A stretch of DNA of 64,000 bases from Streptomyces sp. 35G-GA-8 (GCF_023534745.1 NZ_JAMHJQ010000015.1:150564-214563); one strand, 5' to 3'; shown: positions 46,800 through 56,660, counted from the first letter of the stretch. The notes: generated by a model not told the origin, from the sequence alone. Translations and numbers: made by a program.

Positions 46800-47636
46800 A
46801 TGAAGCTTCGCAAGGCAAGCGCGGCGGCCGCCGCCGTTGTCGTCCTCTCCCTGACCGCGACCGCCTGCGGCGGCGACAGCGCTGACAGCGCCGGCGGTGA
46901 CGGTGGCGGCGACAAGATCACCATCGGTATCAAGTTCGACCAGCCGGGCCTCGGTCTGAAGAAGCCCGACGGCACGTTCGCGGGCTTCGACGTCGATGTC
47001 GCGACCTACGTGGCCAAGGAACTGGGCTACGACGCCAAGAACATCGAGTGGAAGCAGGCTCCCAGCGCCGAGCGCGAGAACCTGATCTCCAACGGAGACG
47101 TGAAGTTCGTCGCCGCCAGCTACACGATCAACGACGAGCGCAAGAAGAAGGTCGACTTCGCCGGCCCGTACTTCCTCGCCCACCAGGACCTGCTGGTCCG
47201 CGCGGACGACTCCTCCATCACCAAGGCCGAGGACCTGAACTCCAAGAAGCTCTGTTCGGTCACCGGCTCCACCTCGGCGCAGAACATCGCGGACAAGCTC
47301 GCGCCGAAGGCGGACCTCCAGGAGTTCGGTGGCTACTCCGAGTGCCTGACCGGCCTGGAGAACAAGGCCGTTGACGCCCTGACCACGGACGACTCCATCC
47401 TCGCGGGCTATGCCTCGCAGCAGGAGCACCAGGGCAAGTTCAAGCTCGCGGGCCTCAAGCTCAGCGACGAGCCCTACGGTATCGGCCTCAAGAAGGGCGA
47501 CACCGAGCTGCAGAAGAAGATCAACGACGCCCTGACCAAGATGGTCTCGGACGGCTCCTGGCAGAAGGCCGTGACCGCCAACTTCGGTCCGGCCAACTAC
47601 AAGAACGAGCCCGCCCCGAAGATCGACGCGAGCTGA
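46800..47636 (+). CDS. gluB: Glutamate-binding lipoprotein of the ABC transporter
   Basis: 278 residues. A signal with lipobox LTATAC puts it on the cell surface. The mature part has the polar amino acid binding-protein pattern: IKFDQPGLGLKKPDGTFAGFDVDVA, FVAASYTINDERKKKVDFAGPY, LCSVTGSTSAQNIAD and KKGDTELQKKINDALTKM. Flanking stem-loops on both sides suggest stabilised mRNA, as usual for binding proteins. Confidence 0.95.
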   Translation: MKLRKASAAAAAVVVLSLTATACGGDSADSAGGDGGGDKITIGIKFDQPGLGLKKPDGTFAGFDVDVATYVAKELGYDAKNIEWKQAPSAERENLISNGDVKFVAASYTINDERKKKVDFAGPYFLAHQDLLVRADDSSITKAEDLNSKKLCSVTGSTSAQNIADKLAPKADLQEFGGYSECLTGLENKAVDALTTDDSILAGYASQQEHQGKFKLAGLKLSDEPYGIGLKKGDTELQKKINDALTKMVSDGSWQKAVTANFGPANYKNEPAPKIDAS

Positions 47637-47647
47637 GAGAAGCAGTG

Positions 47648-47676
47648 ACGCGCCGCCGGCCGGGCCGGCGGCGCGT
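47648..47676 (+). other. Intercistronic stem-loop between gluB and gluC
   Basis: A perfect 12-bp GC-rich stem (47648-47659 with 47665-47676) and a 5-base loop, starting 12 bases past the gluB stop and ending 35 bases before gluC. A candidate partial terminator or 3' stabiliser of gluB mRNA. Confidence 0.75.
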
Positions 47677-47711
47677 ACCGACCAGCAAACCAGGGGAGAG
47701 CGCGGGGCATC

Positions 47712-48386
47712 GTGTTCGACTTTCTTGATTCCGGGCAGTACGACCTGCTCGGCGCCTTCTGGGTGACGGTGCAGCTCACCCTCTATTCCGCGGTGGGTTC
47801 CCTGATTTGGGGAACGCTGCTGGCCGGGATGCGTGTCAGTCCCGTACCACTCATGCGTGCCTTCGGTACCGCGTACGTCAATATCGTCCGTAACACCCCG
47901 CTGACCGTCGTTCTCGTCGGCTGTTCGCTGGGGCTCGGCCAGACGCTCCAGATCACGCTCGGCGGCGGGGACTTCAAGTCCATCGGCTTCCGGCTGGCCG
48001 TACTGGGCCTGGTCGCGTACACGGGCACCTTCGTCTGCGAGTCCCTGCGCTCCGGCATCAACACCGTGCCCGTCGGGCAGGCGGAGGCCGCCCGCGCGCT
48101 GGGGCTGAGCTTCTTCCAGGTGCTGGTACTGATCGTGCTGCCCCAGGCGTTCCGCTCCGTGGTGGCGCCGCTGGCCAACGTACTGATCGCGCTGACGAAG
48201 AACACGACGGTCGCCGCGGCCATCGGGGTCGCGGAAGCCTCGGCACTGATGAAGAAAATGATCGAGAACGAGGCCAGCGCGCTCTTCGCCGTCTTCGCGG
48301 TGATCGCCTTCGGCTTTGTCGTTCTCACCCTCCCGACCGGCCTGCTTCTGGGCTGGGTCAGCAAGCGCGTGGCGGTGAAGCGATGA
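47712..48386 (+). CDS. gluC: Glutamate ABC transporter permease
   Basis: 224 residues from a GTG. Five or so helices; the permease EAA loop is visible as VGQAEAARALGLSFFQVLVLIVLPQAF. It overlaps gluD by 4 bases (ATGA), implying coupled translation. Confidence 0.93.
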   Translation: MFDFLDSGQYDLLGAFWVTVQLTLYSAVGSLIWGTLLAGMRVSPVPLMRAFGTAYVNIVRNTPLTVVLVGCSLGLGQTLQITLGGGDFKSIGFRLAVLGLVAYTGTFVCESLRSGINTVPVGQAEAARALGLSFFQVLVLIVLPQAFRSVVAPLANVLIALTKNTTVAAAIGVAEASALMKKMIENEASALFAVFAVIAFGFVVLTLPTGLLLGWVSKRVAVKR

Positions 48387-49294
48387 GTGACACGTCCGTC
48401 CTGTACGACGCCCCGGGACCACGCGCCAAGCGGCGCAACATCCTCTACACGATCGTGTTCCTGGTGCTCTTCGTGCTCGCCGCGTGGTGGGTGCTGGCCA
48501 CCATGGCCGAGAAGGAACAGCTCGCGTCCGAGAAGTGGACCCCGTTCGTCACGGACTCCGAGGTCTGGACGACGTATCTGCTGCCCGGACTCGGGGAAAC
48601 CCTCAAGGCCGCGGCCCTCTCCGTCGTGATAGCCCTGCCGTTCGGCGCGCTGCTCGGCATCGGCCGGCTCTCCGACCACGCGTGGATACGGATTCCGGTC
48701 GGCGTGGTCGTGGAGTTCTGCCGTGCCATCCCGGTCCTGATCATGATGGTGTTCGCCAGTGCGCTGTACGTGCAGTTCAGCAATGTCGACTCGGACATCA
48801 GGCCGCTGTACGCCGTGGTGACGGGCCTCGTGCTCTACAACGCCTCGGTCATCGCCGAGGTCGTCCGGGCCGGCATCCTCACCCTGCCGAGCGGCCAGAC
48901 CGACGCCGCGAAGGCGATCGGGATGCGCAAGGGCCAGACCATGTCGTACGTGCTGCTGCCGCAGGCCGTGACCGCGATGCTGCCGGCCCTGGTCAGCCAA
49001 CTCGTGGTGATCGTCAAGGACACGGCGCTGGGCGGCGCGCTCCTGGGGCTGGCCGAACTGCTCGCGCAGAACCGCGCCATCACCGCGAACTACGGCGCCA
49101 ACACCATCGCCACGCTCACCGTCATCGCGCTGCTCTACATCCTGCTCAACTTCCTCCTCACCACCTTCGCCGGGTGGCTGGAGAAGCGGCTGCGCCAGGG
49201 CAAGAAGGGCACCGGCGCGGTACCGAGAACAGGAGAGCCGCAGCACGCCTACGGCCCGGGGCACACCATGGACGGCGGCAACGCCTCCCTCTGA
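48383..49294 (+). CDS. gluD: Glutamate ABC transporter permease
   Basis: 303 residues. An N-terminal helix, then the HisM-like core with GLGETLKAAALSVVIALPFG, EFCRAIPVLIMMVF and the EAA loop SGQTDAAKAIGMRKGQTMSYVLLPQAVTAMLP. The C-terminal ~40 residues are hydrophilic. Last gene of gluABCD. Confidence 0.93.
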   Translation: MSDTSVLYDAPGPRAKRRNILYTIVFLVLFVLAAWWVLATMAEKEQLASEKWTPFVTDSEVWTTYLLPGLGETLKAAALSVVIALPFGALLGIGRLSDHAWIRIPVGVVVEFCRAIPVLIMMVFASALYVQFSNVDSDIRPLYAVVTGLVLYNASVIAEVVRAGILTLPSGQTDAAKAIGMRKGQTMSYVLLPQAVTAMLPALVSQLVVIVKDTALGGALLGLAELLAQNRAITANYGANTIATLTVIALLYILLNFLLTTFAGWLEKRLRQGKKGTGAVPRTGEPQHAYGPGHTMDGGNASL

Positions 49295-49372
49295 GGGGCC
49301 TTCCGAGGGGGGCCTTCCGAGAGGGACCTTCTGACGCGGGTTCCTTCTGACGCGGGTTCCTTGTGAGACGGG
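49295..49372. repeat. Tandem repeats downstream of gluD
   Basis: Two kinds of repeat: aggggccttccga-like units at the start, then a 16-bp unit ccttctgacgcgggtt in two exact copies (49327-49342, 49343-49358) and a degenerate third. No clear terminator hairpin is seen. Confidence 0.6.
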
Positions 49373-49508
49373 CGGGACAGGAGGGTACGCGCCGCTCAGC
49401 CCGTCGCTTGACGCGGGCACCCCCAGTAGGTTGCATACGTTCTGTGATCACGCACCGGGCTCCTACCGCCCTTGACCGTATGACCGCACGGGCCGGAGGG
49501 GTCGCGCC

Positions 49509-51101
49509 GTGGACCCGGTGATCGTCGCCGGCGCGGGCCCCGTCGGTCTCGCGCTCTCTCTGGCCCTCGCCGCGCAGGGTGTCCCCTCCGTCCTCCTGGA
49601 CGAGGGGACCGGCGCGGACGAGCCGCGTCCGGCCCGTACCGCGATACTGCGGCCCGACACCGCCGCCCTGCTGGCCCGGCTGGGCTGCGCCACCCTCGGT
49701 GATGAGGGGGCGCACTGGGTCGGCTGGCGTCTGATGCGGCGCAAGCAGCTGATGCGGGAGCTGCCGCTCGGCGAGGACGGCACCCCCGCGCCGCTGCACA
49801 TCCCCCAGCACGCCCTCTCCCGCGGGCTGCGGAGCGCCCTCGCCGACCAGGAGCTGGTGCACGTGGTCACCGGCAACCGGCTCGACTCGCTGGAGCAGGA
49901 CGACCGGGGAGTCACCGTGCACAGCCAGGGCCCCGGGGCGACCTGGTGGCGCGGCAGCCATCTGGTGGGGTGCGACGGCGCCAGGTCCACGGTCCGCAAG
50001 CTGCTCGGCATCCGCTTTCCCGGGCGTACGGCGGTGGAACGGCATGCCGTCGCCGCGCTCCGCGCCGAACTGCCCTGGCCCGGTGAGGCGCTGCTGCACC
50101 GGCAACCGCCCTGGTCCGGCGGCGGCGAGGAGGTGTCCGCCAGGCCGCTGGCGGACGGTGTGTGGCGGCTCGACTGGCTGCTGCCCTCCCGGGGCGAACT
50201 GGTCACGCCCGACGCGCTGGTGACGCGGTTACGGGACACCCTGGCCGGCTGGTGCGGCGAGACACCGCCGTACGAACTGCTCGACACGGGCGTCTACACC
50301 CTGCACCACCGGCTGGCCAGGCGCTGGCGCGCCGGCCGGGCCTTCCTCGCCGGGGACGCGGCCCATCTGCTGGGCGCGGTGGGCACCCAGGGGCTCGACG
50401 AAGGTCTGCGGGACGTCAGCAACCTCGCCTGGAAGATCGCCGAGGACTGGCACCACGGGGCGTCGGAAACCCTGCTGGACAGCTATCAGGCGGAGCGGCG
50501 CACGGCCGTCGCCGCCCGGCTGCGCGCGGCCGATCAGTCGCTGCCGATACTGCGGGGCGGCGGCGGGCTGCGTACGTATATGCCGGGCGCCACGCGCGGA
50601 CACGACACGCTGCTCGCCGACGGGCATCTGGGGCACGGACCATTGGGGGCACCGCCCTCCTATCCGCACTCCCCTCTCGCGCCTCCGTACGCCGAGGCGC
50701 AGACGGCTGTCGGCACGCCCCCCGGCGCCCCCGTCGAGGACGTACGGGTGACCGCGCCGGACGGTACGACCGTACGGCTCGCGGACCGGCTCGGCCGTGG
50801 CCTGCATCTGGTGGTGCTGGTCGCGCCGGGCACCGGGGTGTGGGACCGGCGGCACTGGCTGACGGCGGGGGTGATGCCCCGGCTGGCCGCGGCGGTGACC
50901 GCGCTGCCGGTAAGGGCCGAGTTGCTGGTCACGGAGGCCTACCCGGGGGCCTCCGCGCACAGCGTGCTGCTGGTGCGGCCGGACGGCCATCTGGTGGCGG
51001 CCTTCGGCGGGGTACGCCCGGCCGACCTCTACGCGGCGGCGGACGCGGCGCGCGGAGGCAGTCCTTCCGCCCCATCGGAGGTGCGCGCGGACGCCCCCTG
51101 A
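49509..51101 (+). CDS. FAD-dependent monooxygenase (aromatic hydroxylase type)
   Basis: 530 residues from a GTG with GGAGGGG upstream. FAD-binding GAGPVGLA (8-15), VGCDGARSTVRKLLGI with the DG motif, and FLAGDAAHLLGAVGTQGLDEGLRDVSNLAWKI with the GD motif mark a class A flavin monooxygenase. The last ~110 residues resemble the thioredoxin-like C-terminal domain of phenol-hydroxylase-type enzymes. Substrate unknown; it does not sit in a recognisable pathway. Confidence 0.88.
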   Translation: MDPVIVAGAGPVGLALSLALAAQGVPSVLLDEGTGADEPRPARTAILRPDTAALLARLGCATLGDEGAHWVGWRLMRRKQLMRELPLGEDGTPAPLHIPQHALSRGLRSALADQELVHVVTGNRLDSLEQDDRGVTVHSQGPGATWWRGSHLVGCDGARSTVRKLLGIRFPGRTAVERHAVAALRAELPWPGEALLHRQPPWSGGGEEVSARPLADGVWRLDWLLPSRGELVTPDALVTRLRDTLAGWCGETPPYELLDTGVYTLHHRLARRWRAGRAFLAGDAAHLLGAVGTQGLDEGLRDVSNLAWKIAEDWHHGASETLLDSYQAERRTAVAARLRAADQSLPILRGGGGLRTYMPGATRGHDTLLADGHLGHGPLGAPPSYPHSPLAPPYAEAQTAVGTPPGAPVEDVRVTAPDGTTVRLADRLGRGLHLVVLVAPGTGVWDRRHWLTAGVMPRLAAAVTALPVRAELLVTEAYPGASAHSVLLVRPDGHLVAAFGGVRPADLYAAADAARGGSPSAPSEVRADAP

Positions 51102-51119
51102 CCACACTGCGAACATCGA

Positions 51120-51148
51120 TTGACCGACGCGGGCTCGCATGGTGTACT
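51120..51148 (+). promoter_or_regulatory. Promoter of the leader peptide-cysteine dioxygenase operon
   Basis: TTGACC (51120-51125), a 17-base spacer and TGTACT (51143-51148). The expected transcription start falls about 7-8 bases on, at or next to the GTG of the leader peptide at 51156, so the leader mRNA may be leaderless. Confidence 0.6.
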
Positions 51149-51155
51149 CCGGAAC

Positions 51156-51242
51156 GTGACCGACACCGATGTGCGCCTGTGGCGGAGAGTCCATATGGAC
51201 TTGCTCCGCTACGCGGGCTGCGTGTGTCGCCCGTCCTGCTGA
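51156..51242 (+). CDS. Cys-rich leader peptide (putative attenuator)
   Basis: 28 residues from a GTG; ends RYAGCVCRPSC with three Cys in the last eight positions. The RRVHMDLLRYAGCVCRPSC portion matches the streptomycete 'putative leader peptide' type found before sulfur genes. A second GTG at 51171 could also start it. In mycobacteria, Cys-rich leader ORFs control downstream genes by cysteine-dependent attenuation (established); the same role here, for cysteine dioxygenase, is inference. Confidence 0.75.
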   Translation: MTDTDVRLWRRVHMDLLRYAGCVCRPSC

Positions 51243-51265
51243 TTCGCCCTTTCTCTTCACACGCT

Positions 51266-51285
51266 CGTCGCGCGACGCCGCGACG
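51266..51285 (+). other. Small stem-loop between leader peptide and cysteine dioxygenase
   Basis: cgtcgcg-cgacgc-cgcgacg, a 7-bp stem. It may take part in attenuation; no alternative partner was worked out. Confidence 0.4.
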
Positions 51286-51318
51286 GCACCTCTTCGCGAA
51301 CATCTCAGGACGGTCACC

Positions 51319-51897
51319 ATGTCTCTACCTGTACGTACCTCCACAGTCGGCACCGGCAGCACCGCCGCTGACGCCGGTCGCGCCGCCGCGACGCCCTCGA
51401 CCGCCGGGCCCACCCCCGCCGAGCTGCTCGACTTCGTCCGCAGGAGCGCGGCCGACACCGATCTGGTCTCCTCGCTCCCGCTGGACCCGGAGGGCCGTAC
51501 GTGGATCCGGCTCAACGGTCCCGCGGGCAGCGAGGCGTGGCTGATCGGCTGGCCGCCCGGCACGGGAACCGGCTGGCACGACCATGGCGGCTCGCACGGC
51601 GCGTTCGCCACCGCGTCGGGCACCCTCAAAGAGGACTCGCTCGCGGCCCGGCTGCCCACCGAGGGGTGGAAGACCCTGGAGCTGGCCGAAGGCGTCGACC
51701 GCGAGCGGCAGTTGACGGCCGGGGAGGGCCGGGCGTTCGGCAGGCACCATGTGCACGAGGTACGGAACGAGTCCGGTGCCGAGCACGCCGTCTCCGTACA
51801 CGCCTACTACCCGCCGCTACCGCTGATGCGGCGCTACAGCCGAACGGGCGCCGTGCTCCGCCTTGAGCAGGTCGAGCGTCCCGAGGAGTGGCAGTGA
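51319..51897 (+). CDS. Cysteine dioxygenase-type cupin protein
   Basis: 192 residues from the ATG of MSLPVRTS. Cysteine dioxygenases oxidise cysteine to cysteine sulfinate with Fe(II). The cupin metal His pair is visible: His87 and His89 (GTGWHDHGGSHGAF) and His144/His146 in GRHHVHEVRNES. It precedes a rhodanese gene by overlapping stop and start (GTGA) and follows a Cys-rich leader, so cysteine/sulfur catabolism is the likely role. Confidence 0.88.
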   Translation: MSLPVRTSTVGTGSTAADAGRAAATPSTAGPTPAELLDFVRRSAADTDLVSSLPLDPEGRTWIRLNGPAGSEAWLIGWPPGTGTGWHDHGGSHGAFATASGTLKEDSLAARLPTEGWKTLELAEGVDRERQLTAGEGRAFGRHHVHEVRNESGAEHAVSVHAYYPPLPLMRRYSRTGAVLRLEQVERPEEWQ

Positions 51898-52364
51898 CGG
51901 ACCAGGCCACGACCGAGCGCGCGGGGATCGAGCCGGGGGTGCCCGTGGGGCCGGTGGGGATAGACGAGCTGCTGGAACGGGTCCGTGAGGACCTGGACCG
52001 AGTGGGGCCGAGGGAAGCGGCCGAGGCCGCCGCGGACGGCGCGCTGCTGGTGGACATCCGGTACGCGGCGCTGCGGGAGCGTGACGGACTGATCCCGGGG
52101 GCGCTGGTCGTCGAGCGCAATGAGCTGGAGTGGCGGCTCGACCCCCAGGGCAGCCATCGCGCTCAGGAGGCCACCAGCCACGATCTGCGGGTCGTGGTGA
52201 TCTGTAACGAGGGGTACGCGTCAAGCCTCGCGGCGGTGTCCCTGCGGCAGCTGGGGCTGCACCGCGCGACCGACCTCGTCGGCGGGTTCCAGGCATGGAG
52301 GGCCGAGGGCCTGCCGGTTGTCCCGGCGGCGACCGGCGGCGCGGAGGACGCGGACGCGGCGTAG
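51894..52364 (+). CDS. Rhodanese-like sulfurtransferase domain protein
   Basis: 156 residues from a GTG overlapping the cysteine dioxygenase stop (GTGA), with GAGGAG upstream. One rhodanese fold: LLVDIRYAALRERDGLIPGALVV, then the active-site loop VVVICNEGYASSLAA with the catalytic Cys, and ATDLVGGFQAWRAEGLPV. The Arg usually ending the CxxGxR loop is Ala-Ser, so substrate handling may differ. It is probably co-transcribed with cysteine dioxygenase. Confidence 0.88.
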   Translation: MTDQATTERAGIEPGVPVGPVGIDELLERVREDLDRVGPREAAEAAADGALLVDIRYAALRERDGLIPGALVVERNELEWRLDPQGSHRAQEATSHDLRVVVICNEGYASSLAAVSLRQLGLHRATDLVGGFQAWRAEGLPVVPAATGGAEDADAA

Positions 52365-52385
52365 GCATCCGGACACCTGGACACC

Positions 52386-52415
52386 TGGATCTGGATCTGG
52401 ATCTGGATCTGGATC
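52386..52415. repeat. Perfect TGGATC hexamer, five copies
   Basis: Five head-to-tail copies of TGGATC lie between the rhodanese-like gene and the end of recX. Each unit holds a GATC site. Confidence 0.9.
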
Positions 52416-52458
52416 AAGCGTCGGTCCAAGCGTCCGCGCCCGGCCGGACAGGGCCCAG

Positions 52459-53040
52459 CTAGTAGAGGTCCTCATCCAGCCCCTCGGTGTCCTCCCCCTC
52501 CTCCTCCAGCGCCTGGCGGACCACCCGGAGCGCCATGCCCTCCGGATAGCCCTTGCGAGCCAGCATGCCCGCGAGTCTGCGCAGTCTTCTGTCACGCTCC
52601 ATGCCGCGAGTGGCGCGGAGCTTGCGGGCGACCAGCTCGCGGGCGGTCGCCTCCTCCTGGTCGGAGTCCAGCTGCCCGACCGCCTCGTCGATCAGGGCGG
52701 CGTCCACCCCTTTCGTACGCAGCTCACGGGCGAGCGCACGCCGGGCCAGGCCCCGGCCGTGATGCCGGGACTCCACCCAGGCGTCCGCGAACGCCGCGTC
52801 GTCGATCAGCCCCACGTCCTCGAAGCGGGAGAGCACCTCCCGCGCCACGTCCTCGGGGATCTCCCGCTTGGCCAGCGCGTCCGCCAGCTGTTTGCGGGTA
52901 CGAGGGGTTCCGGTGAGCAGGCGCAGACAGATCGCCCGCGCCCGCTCCGCCGGATCCTGGGGCGACAGCTCCTGCCCGGCCCTCGACGGGTCGGAGCTGT
53001 CGCCCGGCCTTTCCGTCCGCCGCCTCTTCTCATAGGGCAT
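52459..53040 (-). CDS. recX: Regulatory protein RecX
   Basis: 193 residues. RecX caps and limits RecA filaments. The three helical repeats characteristic of RecX are seen: AICLRLLTGTPRTRKQLADAL, VLSRFEDVGLIDDAAFADAWVESR and ARELVARKLRATRGMERDRR, with KGYPEGMALRVVRQAL at the end. It starts 8 bases after recA and is co-transcribed with it. Confidence 0.95.
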   Translation of the reverse strand: MPYEKRRRTERPGDSSDPSRAGQELSPQDPAERARAICLRLLTGTPRTRKQLADALAKREIPEDVAREVLSRFEDVGLIDDAAFADAWVESRHHGRGLARRALARELRTKGVDAALIDEAVGQLDSDQEEATARELVARKLRATRGMERDRRLRRLAGMLARKGYPEGMALRVVRQALEEEGEDTEGLDEDLY

Positions 53041-53048
53041 CGGACGTA

Positions 53049-54176
<1,128 letters not shown>

Positions 54177-54782
54177 GGGTTCCACCCGATTTGCTTGAGT
54201 CGATCGCTTCACGTCAAAGACGCTATCCCCTGCCACTGACAACGCGTCCCGACGCCCTCCCGGACCTGTGGAAAACTCCGTCGGCCAACCTCTGCGGACA
54301 CCCCACCGCATCACGGCGCCGGCCGGCTCCGGGAAGCACCGGCAGTCATCCATCAGAATGGATGTTCGATTTTACTGTCAAGCGCACCACGCGCCTCATC
54401 CGTCAATCACGCGACCGGGCCCGCCGGGACCACCGCCCGGACCCCGCCCCCCCCATGGCGATTCACCCGTTTCACCACCTTCGTTAACAAAAAATCCACC
54501 GGGACTTCACAACTGACTTGCCGACAGAACCCATGGACGGATACACCTACCTTCACGACCTGGGGAGGGCGTGGAGGGCGTCATCGCTGTGGGGGGAGTT
54601 CCATCACCGTGGGGGGGCAGTTCCATCACGTGCGGGCGGTTCCCGTCAGGCCATGCGCCGGCGGCACTCCAACGACGACTCCAGTGGTGCGACACCACCT
54701 GACGCCCCGCGACCCGCGCACCGCCGTGCTCGGCGTGTGCCGCCGCTGATCCCCGGGCTCTTCACACCTCACTGGAGGCAGC
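54177..54782. promoter_or_regulatory. Intergenic region between recA and FG-GAP protein gene
   Basis: 606 bases. It holds the recA promoter and SOS box, an AT-rich stretch at about 54484-54500 (ttcgttaacaaaaaat), and a ~20-bp direct repeat at 54589-54607 and 54609-54629 (gtggggggagttccatcac-like). No supported gene. The repeat is in the leader of the downstream secreted protein. Confidence 0.6.
54355..54381 (-). promoter_or_regulatory. recA: recA promoter with SOS box
   Basis: On the minus strand TTGACA (54376-54381) is a strong -35 hexamer, followed by the SOS box CGAACATCCATTCT (54368 down to 54355). The operator therefore overlaps the promoter spacer and -10 region, in accord with LexA repression. 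Confidence 0.85.
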
Positions 54783-56573
54783 ATGTCCATCCACGCAAGA
54801 CCCGAGGCCGAGTGGCCCCGCAGGATCGCCCGCTCGGCCGTGCTCGGCTGCGCCGGGCTGCTGGTGAGCGGTTCGCTGATGGTCACCACGGCTTCGGCGG
54901 CCGATACGCCGGACGCCGGACCGCACGGCACCGTCACCCTCCCCGTTCCGCAGTCCGCCCGGCCCACCTTCAGCATCCCGGGCCGCGACACCCCGGACAC
55001 CGCCAAGGGCCAGGACCGCCGTCTCGCCGCCGGCCGGGCCGCGGCGGACACCCCCGCGCAGCGCGGTGACCTGGACGGCGACGGCTATGGCGATCTGATG
55101 TACCGCACCGACTACGGCGAGGTCTGGGCCGACTGGGGCCCCGACGGCGCGGCCGTGATCTCCGCGGACGACTCCCAGGTCAAGGATCTGCTGCTGCCCG
55201 GCGACCTCACCGGCGACGGCAAGGCCGACCTGCTCACCGTGACGCCCACCGGCTCCCTGCGGCTGCACAGCGGGGCGAACTCCACCCTCTACGGCGGGAT
55301 GACCTCGTACACCACGCTCAGCACCGGCTGGCAGGCGTACGACAAGCTGGTCGTCCCCGGCGATCTGACCGGCGACGGCACGCCGGACCTGCTGGCCCGC
55401 GGCTCTTCGGGACTGTTCCTCTTCCCCGGCACGGGCAAGGGGTTCAAGGCCGGGATCCAGGTGGGCGGCGCCGGCTGGAGCCAGTTCGACCAGTTGGTCG
55501 GCGTGGACGATGTCAACGGCGACGGTCTGGCCGATCTCCTCGCGCGCAACGCCACCGGGCTGTACGTCTACCCCGGCAACGGCAGCGCCACCGGCTATCC
55601 GTTCAAGGACCGGATCCAGATCGGCGGCGCCGGCTGGAACCAGTACAACCAACTGGTCGGCGGCACGGACTACAGCGGGAACGGCACCCCCGACCTGGTG
55701 GCTCGCGCCTACGACGGCACCCTCTACTTCTACGAGGGCAACGGCCGCGGCGCGTTCGGCGCCCGGGAGCGGATCGGCACGGGCTGGGGCCTGGTGACCC
55801 AGTTCGCGGGCGCGGGCAACAGGCCGCACTTCGGCAAGGCAGGGGTCTTCGCCCGTACCTCCGGCGGCACGCTCTACTACTACGGCACCACCGGCACCGG
55901 CCGGCTCACCTCGAAGTACCTGATCGGCGACGGCTGGGACCGCTCGCTGTCGCGGCTGACCCACGCCGTGTCGCTGCGCGCGAACGGCAGTTCCGACCTG
56001 ATCGTGCACGGCGTATACGACGGCCATCTGTACAACACCGGCTCCTATGCCTCGTCCGACCCCGAGATCGCGGGCGGCTCAAAGTCGTACAACCTGGTCA
56101 TCGGCCCCGGGGATCTCAACGGCGACGGCAAGAGCGACCTGCTTGCCCGCAGTTCCACCGCCCTCTACTTCTACGCGGGCAGCGGTACGGGCATGTCGCT
56201 GAAGGGCCGCGTCCAGATCGGCGGCAGCGGCTGGTCGCAGTTCAACAAGATCGTCGGCGCGGGTGACTTCACCGGCGACGGCCGCGCCGATCTCCTCGCG
56301 CGCAGTTCCAGCGGCCTGTATCTGTACGCGGGTACGGGCAAGGCCGGTTCACCGTTCGGCGCGAAGGCGCAGGTCGGCGGCGCGGGCTGGAGCCAGTACA
56401 AGAACATCGCGGCCCCCGGTGACCTCAACGGCGACGGCGTCGCGGACCTGCTGGCCTCGAACTCGGCGGGCGAGCTGTACTTCTACGCGGGCACAGGCAA
56501 GGCGTCCGCACCCCTGAAGGCCCGGGTGAAGATCGGCAGCGGCGGCTGGAACCAGTACGCCGACCTGCTCTGA
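54783..56573 (+). CDS. Secreted FG-GAP/VCBS-repeat protein
   Basis: 596 residues, ATG after GGAGGCA. Signal peptide (RSAVLGCAGLLVSGSLMVTTASAA), then about ten beta-propeller-like repeats of ~45-50 residues, each with a Ca-binding-like GDxxGDGxxDLLAR loop (for example GDLNGDGKSDLLARS, GDFTGDGRADLLARS) and a VQIGGAGWSQF tail. Two repeats have lost the Asp ladder. Such proteins are secreted or cell-wall-associated; no enzymatic domain is seen. It lies in a region without obvious partners. Confidence 0.88.
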   Translation: MSIHARPEAEWPRRIARSAVLGCAGLLVSGSLMVTTASAADTPDAGPHGTVTLPVPQSARPTFSIPGRDTPDTAKGQDRRLAAGRAAADTPAQRGDLDGDGYGDLMYRTDYGEVWADWGPDGAAVISADDSQVKDLLLPGDLTGDGKADLLTVTPTGSLRLHSGANSTLYGGMTSYTTLSTGWQAYDKLVVPGDLTGDGTPDLLARGSSGLFLFPGTGKGFKAGIQVGGAGWSQFDQLVGVDDVNGDGLADLLARNATGLYVYPGNGSATGYPFKDRIQIGGAGWNQYNQLVGGTDYSGNGTPDLVARAYDGTLYFYEGNGRGAFGARERIGTGWGLVTQFAGAGNRPHFGKAGVFARTSGGTLYYYGTTGTGRLTSKYLIGDGWDRSLSRLTHAVSLRANGSSDLIVHGVYDGHLYNTGSYASSDPEIAGGSKSYNLVIGPGDLNGDGKSDLLARSSTALYFYAGSGTGMSLKGRVQIGGSGWSQFNKIVGAGDFTGDGRADLLARSSSGLYLYAGTGKAGSPFGAKAQVGGAGWSQYKNIAAPGDLNGDGVADLLASNSAGELYFYAGTGKASAPLKARVKIGSGGWNQYADLL

Positions 56574-56605
56574 GCCGGCCGGACCCCCCGGGCGTCGGGG
56601 AACGT

Positions 56606-56632
56606 CTCAGCCGGTGCACCACACCGGCTGAG
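56606..56632 (+). terminator. Terminator of the FG-GAP protein gene
   Basis: A perfect 11-bp stem (56606-56616 with 56622-56632) and a 5-base loop, about 30 bases past the stop. Confidence 0.75.
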
Positions 56633-56660
56633 GCGCCCGGCCACGCCTATCCTTCGTCGC

